64,000 nucleotides of DNA from positions 82,411,098 to 82,475,097 of the forward strand of contig OZ010747.1 in the NCBI GenBank assembly GCA_963932245.1, given 5' to 3'. Under the pieces are notes generated by a model. That model did no database searches, was not told the DNA's origin, and saw only the letters and a list, made by a program, of their open reading frames with translations. The stretch comes from Tachinus rufipes (Eukaryota > Arthropoda > Insecta > Coleoptera > Staphylinidae). A program made the position numbers and the translations under genes. Shown here piece by piece: positions 51,171 to 64,000 of the stretch (its first letter is position 1; each line of letters opens with the position of its first letter).

Positions 51171-54100
51171 TTTGAAAGCATGTGAAACGCGTAAAAAACG
51201 AAAAAAAATCGACCCTTCACTTGATTTTTGCATGTGAAACGAAAAAAAAATCGACTTTTTGCTCGATTTTCGAAAATTTCATTTGTGTTTGAAAGCATGT
51301 GAAACGCGTAAAAAACGAAAAAAAATCGACTCTTCTCTCGATTTTCAAAAATTTCATTTGTGTTTGAGCATGTGAAACGAAAAAAAAATCGACTTTTTGC
51401 TAGATTTTCGAAAATTTCATTTGTGTTTGAAAGCATGTGAAACGAAAAAAAAATCGACTTTTTGCTCGATTGTCGAAAATTTCATTTGTGTTTGAAAGCA
51501 TGTGAAACGAAAAAAAAATCGACTTTTTGCTCGAATTTCGAAAATTTCATTTGTGTTTGAAAGCATGTGAAACGCGTAAAAAACGAAAAAAAATCGACTC
51601 TTCACTCGATTTTCAAAAATTTCATTTGTGTTTGAGCATGTGAAACGAAAAAAAAATCGACTTTTTGCTAGATTTTCGAAAATTTCATTTGTGTTTGAAA
51701 GCATGTGAAACGCGTAAAAAACGAAAAAAAATCGACTCTTCACTCGATTTTTGAAAATTTCATTTGTGTTTGAAAGCATGTGAAACGAAAAAAAAATCGA
51801 CTTTTTGCTCGATTTTCGAAAATTTCATTTGTGTTTGAAAGCATGTGAAACGCGTAAAAAACGAAAAAAAATCGACTCTTCACTCGATTTTTGCATGTGA
51901 AACGAAAAAAAAATCGACTTTTTGCTCGATTTTCGAAAATTTCATTTGTGTTTGAAAGCATGTGAAACGCGTAAAAAACGAAAAAAAAAATCGACTCTTC
52001 ACTCGATTTTCAAAAATTTCATTTGTGTTTGAAAGCATGTGAAACGCGTAAAAAACGAAAAAAAATCGACTCTTCACTCGATTTTCAAAAATTTCATTTG
52101 TGTTTGAAAGCATGTGAAACGAAAAAAAAATCGACTTTTTGCTAGATTTTCGAAAATTTCATTTGTGTTTGAAAGCATGTGAAACGCGTAAAAAACAAAA
52201 AAAAATCGACTCTTCACTCGATTTTCGAAAATTTCATTTGTGTTTGAAAGCATGTGAAACGAAAAAAAATCGACTTTTTGCTCGATTTTCGAAAATTTCA
52301 TTTGTGTTTGAAAGCATGTGAAACGCGTAAAAAACGAAAAAAAATCGATTCTTCACTCGATTTTTGCATGTGAAACGAAAAAAAAATCGACTTTTTGCTC
52401 GATTTTCGAAAATTTCATTTGTGTTTGAAAGCATGTGAAACGAAAAAAAAAATCGACTTTTTGCTCGATTTTCGAAAATTTCATTTGTGTTTGAAAGCAT
52501 GTGAAACGAAAAAAAAATCGACTTTTTTCTCGATTTTCGAAAATTTCATTTGTGTTTGAAAGCATGTGAAACGCGTAAAAAACGAAAAAAAATCGACTCT
52601 TCACTCGATTTTCAAAAATTTCATTTGTGTTTGAAAGCATGTGAATCGAAAAAAAAATCGACTTTTTGCTAGATTTTCGAAAATTTCATTTGTGTTTGAA
52701 AGCATGTGAAACGAAAAAAAAATCGACTTTTTGCTCGATTTTCGAAAATTTCATTTGTGTTGAAAGCATGTGAAACGAAAAAAAAAACGACTTTTTGCTC
52801 GATTTTCGAAAATTTCATTTGTGTTTGAAAGCATGTGAAACGCGTAAAAAACGAAAAAAAATCGACTCTTCACTCGATTTTTGAAAATTTCATTTGTGTT
52901 GAAAGCATGTGAAACGAAAAAAAAAACGACTTTTTGCTCGATTTTCGAAAATTTCATTTGTGTTTGAAAGCATGTGAAACGCGTAAAAAACGAAAAAAAA
53001 TCGATGCCACTCGATTTTCAAAAATTTCATTTGTGTTTGAAAGCATGTGAAACGAAAAAAAAATCGACTTTTTGCTAGATTTTCGAAAATTTCATTTGTG
53101 TTTGAAAGCATGTGAAACGCGTAAAAAAAGAAAAAAAATCGACTCTTCACTCGATTTTTGAAAATTTCATTTGTGTTTGAAAGCATGTGAAACATGTGAA
53201 ACGAAAAAAAAATCGACTTTTTGCTAGATTTTCGAAAATTTTATTTGTGTTTGAAAGCATGTGAAACGCGTAAAAAACGAAAAAAAATCGACTCTTCACT
53301 CGATTTTTGAAAATTTCATTTGTGTTTGAAAGCATGTGAAACGAAAAAAAAAACGACTTTTTGCTAGATTTTCGAAAATTTTATTTGTGTTTGAAAGCAT
53401 GTGAAACGCGTAAAAAACGAAAAAAAATCGACTCCACTCGATTTTTGAAAATTTCATTTGTGTTTGAAAGCATGTGAAACGAAAAAAAAAACGACTTTTT
53501 GCTCGATTTTCGAAATTTTCATTTGTGTTTGAAAGCATGTGAAACGAAAAAAAAATCGACTTTTTGCTAGATTTTCGAAAATTTTATTTGTGTTTGAAAG
53601 CATGTGAAACGCGTAAAAAACGAAAAAAAATCGACTCTTCACTCGATTTTTGAAAATTTCATTTGTGTTTGAAAGCATGTGAAACGAAAAAAAAAACGAC
53701 TTTTTGCTCGATTTTCGAAAATTTCATTTGTGTTTGAAAGCATGTGAAACGAAAAAAAAAATCGACTTTTTGCTCGATTTTCGAAAATTTCATTTGTGTT
53801 TGAAAGCATGTGAAACGCGTAAAAAACGAAAAAAAATCGACTTTTCACTCGATTTTTGAAAATTTCATTTGTGTTTGAAAGCATGTGAAACGAAAAAAAA
53901 AACGTTTTTTTGCTCGATTTTCGAAAATTTCATTTGTGTTTGAAAGCATGTGAAACGAAAAATAAATCGACTTTTTGCTCGATTTTCGAAAATTTCATTT
54001 GTGTTTGAAAGCATGTGAAACGCGTAAAAAACGAAAAAAATCGACTCTTCACTCGATTTTTGAAAATTTCATTTGTGTTTGAAAGCATGTGAAACGAAAA

Positions 54101-57059
54101 AAAAAAAAACGACTTTTTGCTCAATTTTCGAAAATTTCATTTGTGTTTGAAAGCATGTGAAACGCGTAAAAAACAAAAAAAAATCGACTCTTTACTCGAT
54201 TTTTGAAAATTTCATTTGTGTTTGAAAGCATGTGAAACGAAAAAAAAATCGACTTTTTGCTCGATTTTCGAAAATTTCATTTGTGTTTGAAAGCATGTGA
54301 AACGAAAAAAAATCGACTTTTTGCTCGATTTTCGAAAATTTCATTTGTGTTTGAAAGCATGTGAAACGAAAAAAAAATCGACTTTTTGCTCGATTTTCGA
54401 AAATTTCATTTGTGTTTGAAAGCATGTGAAACGCGTAAAAAACGAAAAAAAAATCGACTCTTCACTCGATTTTCAAAAATTTCATTTGTGTTTGAAAGCA
54501 TGTGAAACGAAAAAAAATCGACTTTTTGCTAGATTTTCGGAAATTTCATTTGTGTTTGAAAGCATGTGAAACGCGTAAAAACGAAAAAAAATCGACTCTT
54601 CACTCGATTTTTGAAAATTTCATTTGTGTTTGAAAGCATGGGAAACGCGTAAAAAACGAAAAAAAATCGACACTTCACTCGATTTTTGCATGTGAAACGA
54701 AAAAAAAATCGACTTTTTGCTCGATTTTCGAAAATTTCATTTGTGTTTGAAAGCATGTGAAACGAAAAAAAAATCGACTTTTTGCTCGATTTTCGAAAAT
54801 TTCATTTGTGTTTGAAAGCATGTGAAACGCGTAAAAAACGAAAAAAAATCGACTCTTCACTCGATTTTTGAAAATTTCATTTGTGTTTGAAAGCATATGA
54901 AACGAAAAAAAAAAACGACTTTTTGCTCGATTTTCGAAAATTTCATTTGTGTTTGAAAGCATGTGAAACGCGTAAAAAACGAAAAAAAATCGACTCTTCA
55001 CTCGATTTTTGCATGTGAAACGAAAAAAAATCGACTTTTTGCTCGATTTTCAAAAATTTTATTTGTGTTTGAAAGCATGTGAAACGAAAAAAAAATCGAC
55101 TTTTTGCTCGATTTTCGAAAATTTCATTTGTGTTTGAAAGCATGTGAAACGAAAAAAAAATCGACTTTTTGCTCGATTTTCGAAAATTTCATTTGTGTTT
55201 GAAAGCATGTGAAACGCGTAAAAAACGAAAAAAAATCGACTCTTCACTCGATTTTTGAAAATTTCATTTGTGTTTGAAAGCATGTGAAACGAAAAAAAAA
55301 ACGACTTTTTGCTCAATTTTCGAAAATTTCATTTGTGTTTGAAAGCATGTGAAACGCGTAAAAAACAAAAAAAAAATCGACTCTTCACTCGATTTTTGAA
55401 AATTTCATTTGTGTTTGAAAGCATGTGAAACGAAAAAAAAATCGACATTTTGCTCGATTTTCGAAAATTTCATTTGTGTTTGAAAGCATGTGAAACGAAA
55501 AAAAAAAACGACTTTTTGCTCGATTTTCGAAAATTTCATTTGTGTTTGAAAGCATGTGAAACGAAAAAAAAATCGACTTTTTGCTCGATTTTCGAAAATT
55601 TCATTTGTGTTTGAAAGCATGTAATACTCGTAAAAACGAAAAAAAATCGACTCTTCACTCGATTTTTGAAAATTTCATTTGTGTTTGAAAGCATGTGAAA
55701 CGAAAAAAAAAACGACTTTTTGCTCAATTTTCGAAAATTTTATTTGTGTTTGAAAGCATGTGAAACGAAAAAAAATCGGCTTTTTGCTCGATTTTCGAAA
55801 ATTTCATTTGTGTTTGAAAGCATGTAATACTCGTAAAAAACGAAAAAAAAATCGACTCTTCACTCGATTTTTGAAAATTTCATTTGTGTTTGAAAGCATG
55901 TGTAACGAAAAAAAAATCGACTTTTTGCTCGATTTTCGAAAATTTCATTTGTGTTTGAAAGCATGTGAAACGAAAAGAAAATCGACTTTTTGCTAGATTT
56001 TCGAAAATTTCATTTGTGTTTGAAAGCATGTGAAACGAAAAAAAAAAATCGACTTTTTGCTCGATTTTCGAAAATTTCATTTGTGTTTGAAAGCATGTGA
56101 AACGCGTAAAAAACGAAAAAAAATCGACTCTTCACTCGATTTTCAAAAATTTCATTTGTGTTTGAAAGCATGTGAAACGAAAAAAAATCGACTTTTTGCT
56201 AGATTTTCGAAAATTTCATTTGTGTTTGAAAGCATGTGAAACGCGTAAAAACGAAAAAAAATCGACTCTTCACTCGATTTTTGAAAATTTCATTTGTGTT
56301 TGAAAGCATGTGAAACGAAAAAAAAAACGACTTTTTGCTCGATTTTCGAAAATTTCATTTGTGTTTGAAAGCATGGGGAACGCGTAAAAAAACGAAAAAA
56401 AATCGACACTTCACTCGATTTTTGCATGTGAAAACGAAAAAAAAATCGACTTATTGCTCGATTTTCGAAAATTTTATTTGTGTTTGAAAGCATGTGAAAC
56501 GAAAAAAAAATCGACTTTTTGCTAGATTTTCGAAAATTTCATTTGTGTTTGAAAGCATGTGAAACGCGTAAAAACGAAAAAAAATCGACTCTTCACTCGA
56601 TTTTTGAAAATTTCATTTGTGTTTGAAAGCATGTGAAACGAAAAAAAAACGACTTTTTGCTCGATTTTCGAAAATTTCATTTGTGTTTGAAAGCATGGGA
56701 AACGCGTAAAAACGAAAAAAAATCGACTCTTCACTCGATTTTTGAAAATTTCATTTGTGTTTGAAAGCATGTGAAACGCGTAAAAAACGATAAAAAATCG
56801 ACTCTTCACTCGATTTTTGAAAATTTCATTTGTGTTTGAAAGCATGTGAAACGAAAAAAAAAACGACTTTTTGCTCGATTTTCGAAAATTTCATTTGTGT
56901 TTGAAAGCATGTGAAACGCGTAAAAAACGAAAAAAAATCGACTCTTTACTCGATTTTTGAAATTTTCATTTGTGTTTGAAAGCATGTGAAACGAAAAAAA
57001 ATCGACTTTTTGCTCGATTTTCGAAAATTTCATTTGTGTTTGAAAGCATGTGAAACGCG

Positions 57060-58235
57060 TAAAAAAACGAAAAAAAATCGACTCCACTCGATTTTTGAAA
57101 ATTTCATTTGTGTTTGAAAGCATGTGAAACGGAAAAAAAAATCGACTTTTTGCTCGATTTTCGATAATTTCATTTGTGTTTGAAAGCATGTGAAACGAAA
57201 AAAAATCGACTTTTTGCTCGATTTTCGAAAATTTCATTTGTGTTTGAAAGCATGTGAAACGCGTAAAAAACGAAAAAAAATCGACTCTTCACTCGATTTT
57301 CAAAAATTTCATTTGTGTTTAAAAACATGTGAAACGAAAAAAAAATCGACTTTTTGCTAGATTTTCGAAAATTTCATTTGTGTTTGAAAGCATGTGAAAC
57401 GCGTAAAAAACGAAAAAAAATCGACTCTTCACTCGATTTTTGAAAATTTCATTTGTGTTTGAAAGCATGTGAAACGACAAAAAAATCGACTTTTTGCTAT
57501 AAAAAACGAAAAAAAATCGACTCTTCACTCGATTTTTGAAAATTTCATTTGTGTTTGAAAGCATGTGAAACGAACAAAAAATCGACTTTTTGCTCGATTT
57601 TCGAAATTTTCATTTGTGTTTGAAAGCATGTGAAACGAAAAAAAAATCGACTTTTTGCTCGATTTTCGAAAATTTCATTTGTGTTTGAAAGCATGTGAAA
57701 CGCGTAAAAAACGAAAAAAAATCGACTCCACTCGATTTTTGAAAATTTCATTTGTGTTTGAAAGCATGTGAAACGGAAAAAAAAATCGACTTTTTGCTCG
57801 ATTTTCGATAATTTCATTTGTGTTTGAAAGCATGTGAAACGAAAAAAAAATCGACTTTTTGCTCGATTTTCGAAAATTTCATTTGTGTTTGAAAGCATGT
57901 GAAACGCGTAAAAAACGAAAAAAAATCGACTCTTCACTCGATTTTCAAAAATTTCATTTGTGTTTAAAAACATGTGAAACGAAAAAAAAATCGACTTTTT
58001 GCTAGATTTTCGAAAATTTCATTTGTGTTTGAAAGCATGTGAAACGCGTAAAAAACGAAAAAAAATCGACTCTTCACTCGATTTTTGAAAATTTCATTTG
58101 TGTTTGAAAGCATGTGAAACGACAAAAAAATCGACTTTTTGCTATAAAAAACGAAAAAAAATCGACTCTTCACTCGATTTTTGAAAATTTCATTTGTGTT
58201 TGAAAGCATGTGAAACGAACAAAAAATCGACTTTT
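57060..58235 (-). repeat. tandem duplication of a 645-base block
   Basis: CGATAATTTC, GTTTAAAAACATGTG, CGACAAAAAAATCG and TTTTTGCTATAAAAAACG recur in order at a distance of 645 bases. The last marker is found again near 59,405, 61,980 and 63,337, so parts of this block were copied further. Confidence 0.85.
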
Positions 58236-61200
58236 TGCTCGATTTTCGAAAATTTCATTTGTGTTTAAAAGCATGTGAAACGAAAAAAAAATCGACTTTT
58301 TGCTCGATTTTCGAAAATTTCATTTGTGTTTGAAAGCATGTGAAACGAAAAAAAAATCGACTTTTTGCTCGATTTTCGAAAATTTCATTTGTGTTTGAAA
58401 GCATGTGAAACGCGTAAAAAACGAAAAAAAATCGACTCTTCACTCGATTTTTGAAAATTTCATTTGTGTTTGAAAGCATGTGAAACGAAAAAAAAAAACG
58501 ACTTTTTGCTCAATTTTCGAAAATTTCATTTGTGTTTGAAAGCATGTGAAACGCGTAAAAAACGAAAAAAAATCGACTCATCACTCGATTTTTGAAAATT
58601 TCATTTGTGTTTGAAAGCATGTGAAACGAAAAAAAAATCGACTTTTTGCTCGATTTTCGAAAATTTCATTTGTGTTTGAAAGCATGTGAAACGAAAAAAA
58701 AATCGACTTTTAGCTAGATTTTCGAAAATTTCATTTGTGTTTGAAAGCATGTGAAACGAAAAAAAAATCGACTTTTTGCTCGATTTTCGAAAATTTTATT
58801 TGTGTTTGAAAGCATGTGAAACGAAAAAAAAAAATCGACTTTTTGCTCGATTTTCGAAAATTTCATTTGTGTTTGAAAGCATGTGAAATGCGTAAAAAAC
58901 GAAAAAAAATCGACTCTTCACTCGATTTTCAAAAATTTCATTTGTGTTTGAAAGCATGTGAAACGAAAAAAAAATCGACTTTTTGCTAGATTTTCGAAAA
59001 TTTCATTTGTGTTTGAAAGCATGTGAAACGCGTAAAAACGAAAAAAAATCGACTCTTCACTCGATTTTTGAAAATTTCATTTGTGTTTGAGAAAGCATGT
59101 GAAACGGAAAAAAAAATCGACTTTTTGCTCGATTTTCGAAAATTTCATTTGTGTTTGAAAAGCATGTGAAACGAAAAAAAAATCGACTTTTTGCTTGATT
59201 TTCGAAAATTTCATTTGTGTTTGAAAGCATGTGAAACGCGTAAAAAACGAAAAAAAATCGACTCTTCACTCGATTTTCAAAAATTTCATTTGTGTTTGAA
59301 AGCATGTGAAACGCGTAAAAAACGAAAAAAAATCGACTCTTCACTCGATTTTTGAAAATTTCATTTGTGTTTGAAAGCATGTGAAACGACAAAAAATCGA
59401 CTTTTTGCTATAAAAAACGAAAAAAAATCGACTCTTCACTCGATTTTTGAAAATTTCATTTGTGTTTGAAAGCATGTGAAACGAAAAAAAAATCGACTTT
59501 TTGCTCGATTTTCGAAAATTTCATTTGTGTTTGAAAGCATGTTAAACGAAAAAAAATCGACTTTTTGCTCGATTTTCGAAAATTTCATTTGTGTTTGAAA
59601 GCATGTGAAACGCGTAAAAAACGAAAAAAAATCGACTCTTCACTCGATTTTCAAAAATTTCATTTGTGTTTGAAAGCATGTGAAACGAAAAAAAAATCGA
59701 CTTTTTGCTAGATTTTCGAAAATTTCATTAGTGTTTGAAAGCATGTGAAACGCGTAATAAACGAAAAAAAATCGACTCCACTCGATTTTTGAAAATTTCA
59801 TTTGTGTTTGAAAGCATGCGAAACGAAAAAAAATCGACTTTTTGCTCGATTTTCGAAAATTTCATTTGTGTTTGAAAGCATGTGAAACGAAAAAAAAATC
59901 GACTTTTTGCTCGATTTTCGAAAATTTCATTTGTGTTTGAGAGCATGTGAAACGCGTAAAAAACGAAAAAAAATCGACTCTTCACTCGATTTTTGAAAAT
60001 TTCATTTGTGTTTGAAAGCATGTGAAACGAAAAAAAAATCGACTTTTTGCTCGATTTTCGAAAATTTCATTTGTGTTTGAAAGCATGTAAAACGCGTAAA
60101 AAACGAAAAAAAATCGACTCTTCACTCGATTTTTGAAAATTTCATTTGTGTTTGAAAGCATGTGAAACGAAAAAAAAATCGACTTTTTGCTCGATTTTCG
60201 AAAATTTCATTTGTGTTTGAAAGCATGTGAAACGAAAAAAAAATCGACTTTTTGCTCGATTTTCGAAAATTTCATTTGTGTTTGAAAGCATGTGAAACGA
60301 AAAAAAAATCGACTTTTTGCTCGATTTTCGAAAATTTCATTTGTGTTTGAAAGCATGTGAAACGCGTAAAAAACGAAAAAAAATCGACTCTTCACTCGAT
60401 TTTTGAAAATTTCATTTGTGTTTGAAAGCATATGAAACGAAAAAAAAAAAACGACTTTTTGCTCGATTTTCGAAAATTTCATTTGTGTTTGAAAGCATGT
60501 GAAACGCGTAAAAAACGAAAAAAAAATCAACTCTTCACTCGATTTTCAAAAATTTCATTTGTGTTTGAAAGCATGTGAAACGAAAAAAAAATCGACTTTT
60601 TGCTAGATTTTCGAAAATTTCATTTGTGTTTGAAAGCATGTGAAACGCGTAAAAAACGAAAAAAAATCGACTCTTCACTCGATTTTTGAAAATTTCATTT
60701 GTGTTTTGAAAGCATGTGAAACGACAAAAAAATCGACTTTTTGCTAGATTTTCGAAAATTTCATTTGTGTTTGAAAGCATGTGAAACGCGTAAAAAACGA
60801 AAAAAAATCGACTCTTCACTCGATTTTTGAAAATTTCATTTGTGTTTGAAAGCATGTGAAACGAAAAAAAAAAACGACTTTTTGCTCGATTTTCGAAAAT
60901 TTCATTTGTGTTTGAAAGCATGGGAAACGCGTAAAAAACGAAAAAAAATCGACTCTTCACTCGATTTTTGCATGTGAAACGAAAAAAAAAATCGACTTTT
61001 TGCTCGATTTTCGAAAATTTTATTTGTGTTTGAAAGCATGTGAAACGCGTAAAAAACGAAAAAAAATCGACTCTTCACTCGATTTTTGAAAATTTCATTT
61101 GTGTTTGAAAGCATGTGAAACGAAAAAAAAAATCGACTTTTTGCTCGATTTTCGAAAATTTCATTTGTGTTTGAAAGCATGTGAAACGAAAAAAAAATCG

Positions 61201-64000
61201 ACTTTTTGCTCGATTTTCGAAAATTTCATTTGTGTTTGAAAGCATGTGAAACGCGTAAAAAACGAAAAAAAATCGACTCTTCACTCGATTTTTGAAAATT
61301 TCATTTGTGTTTGAAAGCATATGAAACGAAAAAAAAAACGACTTTTTGCTCGATTTTCGAAAATTTCATTTGTGTTTGAAAGCATGTGAAACGCGTAAAA
61401 AACGAAAAAAATCGACTCTTCACTCGATTTTTGAAAATTTCATTTGTGTTTGAAAGCATATTGAAACGAAAAAAAAAACGACTTTTTGCTCGATTTTCGA
61501 AAATTTCATTTGTGTTTGAAAGCATGTGAAACGCGTAAAAAACGGAAAAAAATCGACTCTTCACTCGATTTTTGAAAATTTCATTTGTGTTTGAAAGCAT
61601 GTGAAACGAAAAAAAAATCGACTTTTTGCTCGATTTTCGAAAATTTCATTTGTGTTTGAAAGCATGTGAAACGCGTAAAAAACGAAAAAAAAATCGACTC
61701 TTCACTCGATTTTTGAAAATTTCATTTGTGTTTGAAAGCATGTGAAACGGAAAAAAAATCGACTTTTTGCTCGATTTTCGAAAATTTCATTTGTGTTTGA
61801 AAGCATGTGAAACGCGTAAAAAACGAAAAAAAATCGACTCTTCACTCGATTTTCAAAATTTCATTTGTGTTTGAAAGCATGTGAAACGCGTAAAAAACGA
61901 AAAAAAATCGACTCTTCACTCGATTTTGAAAATTTCATTTGTGTTTGAAAGCATGTGAAACGACAAAAAAATCGACTTTTTGCTATAAAAAACGAAAAAA
62001 ATCGACTCTTCACTCGATTTTGAAAATTTCATTTGTGTTTGAAAGCATGTGAAACGCGTAAAAATCGAAAAAAAATCGACTCTTCACTCGATTTTTGAAA
62101 ATTTCATTTGTGTTTGAAAGCATATGAAACGAAAAAAAAAACGACTTTTTGCTCGATTTCGAAAATTTCATTTGTGTTTGAAAGCATGTGAAACGCGTAA
62201 AAAAACGAAAAAAAATCGACTCTTCACTCGATTTTTGAAAATTTCATTTGTGTTTGAAAGCATGTGAAACGGAAAAAAATCGACTTTTTGCTCGATTTTC
62301 GAAAATTTCATTTGTGTTTGAAAGCATGTGAAACGAAAAAAAAATCGACTTTTTGCTAGATTTTCGAAAATTTCATTTGTGTTTGAAAGCATGTGAAACG
62401 CGTAAAAAACGAAAAAAAATCGACTCTTCACTCGATTTTTGAAAATTTCATTTGTGTTTGAAAGCATATGAAACGAAAAAAAAAACGACTTTTTGCTCGA
62501 TTTTCGAAAATTTCATTTGTGTTTGAAAGCATGTGAAACGCGTAAAAAACGAAAAAAAATCGACTCTTCACTCGATTTTTGAAAATTTTATTTGTGTTTG
62601 AAAGCATGTGAAACGGAAAAAAAATCGACTTTTTGCTCGATTTTCGAAAATTTCATTTGTGTTTGAAAGCATGTGAAACGAAAAAAAATCGACTTTTTGC
62701 TAGATTTTCGAAAATTTCATTTGTGTTTGAAAGCATGTGAAACGCGTAAAAAACGAAAAAAATCGACTCTTCACTCGATTTTGAAAATTTCATTTGTGTT
62801 TGAAAGCATGTGAAACGAAAAAAAAAAACGACTTTTTGCTCAATTTTCGAAAATTTTATTTGTGTTTGAAAGCATGTGAAACGCGTAAAAAACGAAAAAA
62901 AATCGACTCTTCACTCGATTTTTGAAAATTTCATTTGTGTTTGAAAGCATGTGAAACGAAAAAAAAATCGACTTTTTGCTCGATTTTCGAAAATTTCATT
63001 TGTGTTTGAAAGCATGTGAAACGCGTAAAAAACGAAAAAAAAATCGACTCTTCACTGATTTTTGAAAATTTCATTTGTGTTTGAAAGCATGTGAAACGGA
63101 AAAAAAAAATCGACTTTTTGCTCGATTTTCGAAAATTTCATTTGTGTTTGAAAGCATGTGAAACGCGTAAAAAACGAAAAAAAATCGACTCTTCACTCGA
63201 TTTTCAAAAATTTCATTTGTGTTTGAAAGCATGTGAAACGCGTAAAAAACGAAAAAAAATCGACTCTTCACTCGATTTTTGAAAATTTCATTTGTGTTTG
63301 AAAGCATGTGAAACGACAAAAAAATCGACTTTTTGCTATAAAAAACGAAAAAAAATCGACTCTTCACTCGATTTTTGAAAATTTCATTTGTGTTTGAAAG
63401 CATGTGAAACGAAAAAAAAATCGACTTTTTGCTCGATTTTCGAAAATTTCATTTGTGTTTGAAAGCATGTTAAACGAAAAAAAATCGACTTTTTGCTCGA
63501 TTTTCGAAAATTTCATTTGTGTTTGAAAGCATGTGAAACGCGTAAAAGACGAAAAAAAATCGACTCTTCACTCGATTTTCAAAAATTTCATTTGTGTTTG
63601 AAAGCATGTGAAACGAAAAAAAAATCGACTTTTTGCTAGATTTTCGAAAATTTCATTTGTGCTTGAAAGCATGTGAAACGCGTAAAAAACGAAAAAAAAT
63701 CGACTCTTCACTCGATTTTTGAAAATTTCATTTGTGTTTGAAAGCATGTGAAACGAAAAAAAAAAACGACTTTTTGCTCGATTTTCGAAAATTTCATTTG
63801 TGTTTGAAAGCATGTGAAACGCGTAAAAAACGAAAAAAAATCGACTCTTCACTCGATTTTTGAAAATTTCATTTGTGTTTGAAAGCATGTGAAACAAAAA
63901 AAAATCGAATTTTTGCTCGATTTTCGAAAATTTCATTTGTGTTTGAAAGCATGTGAAACGCGTAAAAAGCGAAAAAAAATCGACTCTTCACTCGATTTTC

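Larger units (their letters stand above)
36048..64000 (-). repeat. satellite array, reverse-oriented part
   Basis: About 400 units of the same A and B types as in the forward part, now read on the minus strand, continue to the window end. So the array is longer than seen. New variants appear from about 37,780 on. One is a B-type unit deleted of about 25 bases (CGATTTTTGCATGTGAAACG on the plus strand). One has the linker CGCGGTAAAATGG. One lacks the sequence between core and linker (TTTTTGCTATAAAAAACG). Toward the right end A and B units mostly alternate. No unrelated sequence interrupts the array. Confidence 0.95.

Noticed and set aside
29641..64000. CRISPR-like array
   Set aside because: Units are contiguous and there are no unique spacers. 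The sequence between repeated parts is itself repeated, and the context is eukaryotic.

Overview
The window looks like insect nuclear DNA. It is AT-rich, and its single-copy genes are small secreted proteins with short introns and TATA promoters. It is also dense in retroelement families typical of insects: Ty3/Gypsy, Jockey-like, RTE-like, CR1-like and R1-like. A beetle would fit, but nothing in the sequence fixes the order, so that is only a guess.

Layout. Positions 1-29,640 are a graveyard of mobile elements in which four small genes survive. These four are pacifastin-like: minus strand 1305-2288 (frameshifted), plus strand 15539-16100 (intact), plus strand 24811-25183 (a degenerate half-domain relative) and minus strand 25420-25792 (one domain, with a splice-phase problem). 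In all four, a signal-peptide exon is followed by an intron just before the cysteine-rich part. In three of them a TATA-like box lies 55-56 bases before the ATG. I read them as a local family of secreted peptides, probably protease inhibitors or derivatives, scattered by later transposon insertions.

Mobile elements, in order: a decayed Gypsy pol (3168-5580); a second Gypsy protease-RT-RNase H remnant (5703-7576) followed by an LTR-end/primer-binding-site-like piece (7600-7690); a Mutator-like transposase carrying a YqaJ-type nuclease remnant (8555-8783 and 11400-12236), split by a minus-strand Jockey-like element (8784-11390); a tRNA-headed SINE-like stretch (12255-12700); an RTE-like LINE (12712-15245); a second RTE-like LINE (16372-17924 and 21908-22850), split by a nearly intact CR1-like LINE with both ORFs (17925-21907); another LINE RT fragment (23440-24575); a minus-strand Gypsy-type integrase remnant (26290-27290); and a minus-strand R1-like LINE (27300-29640).

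Positions 29,641-64,000 (34.4 kb, running off the window) are one satellite array of about 490 short units. There are two linked unit types: A, about 64-66 bp, and B, about 75 bp. Each has a hairpin-capable core. The array points one way to 36,027 and the other way from 36,041 onward, and the two arms share rare variants near the turning point. Nested larger duplications (roughly 0.3 to 1.7 kb, plus one pair 7.4 kb apart) show repeated amplification. Many long open frames inside the array are by-products of stop-poor repeats and are not reported as genes.
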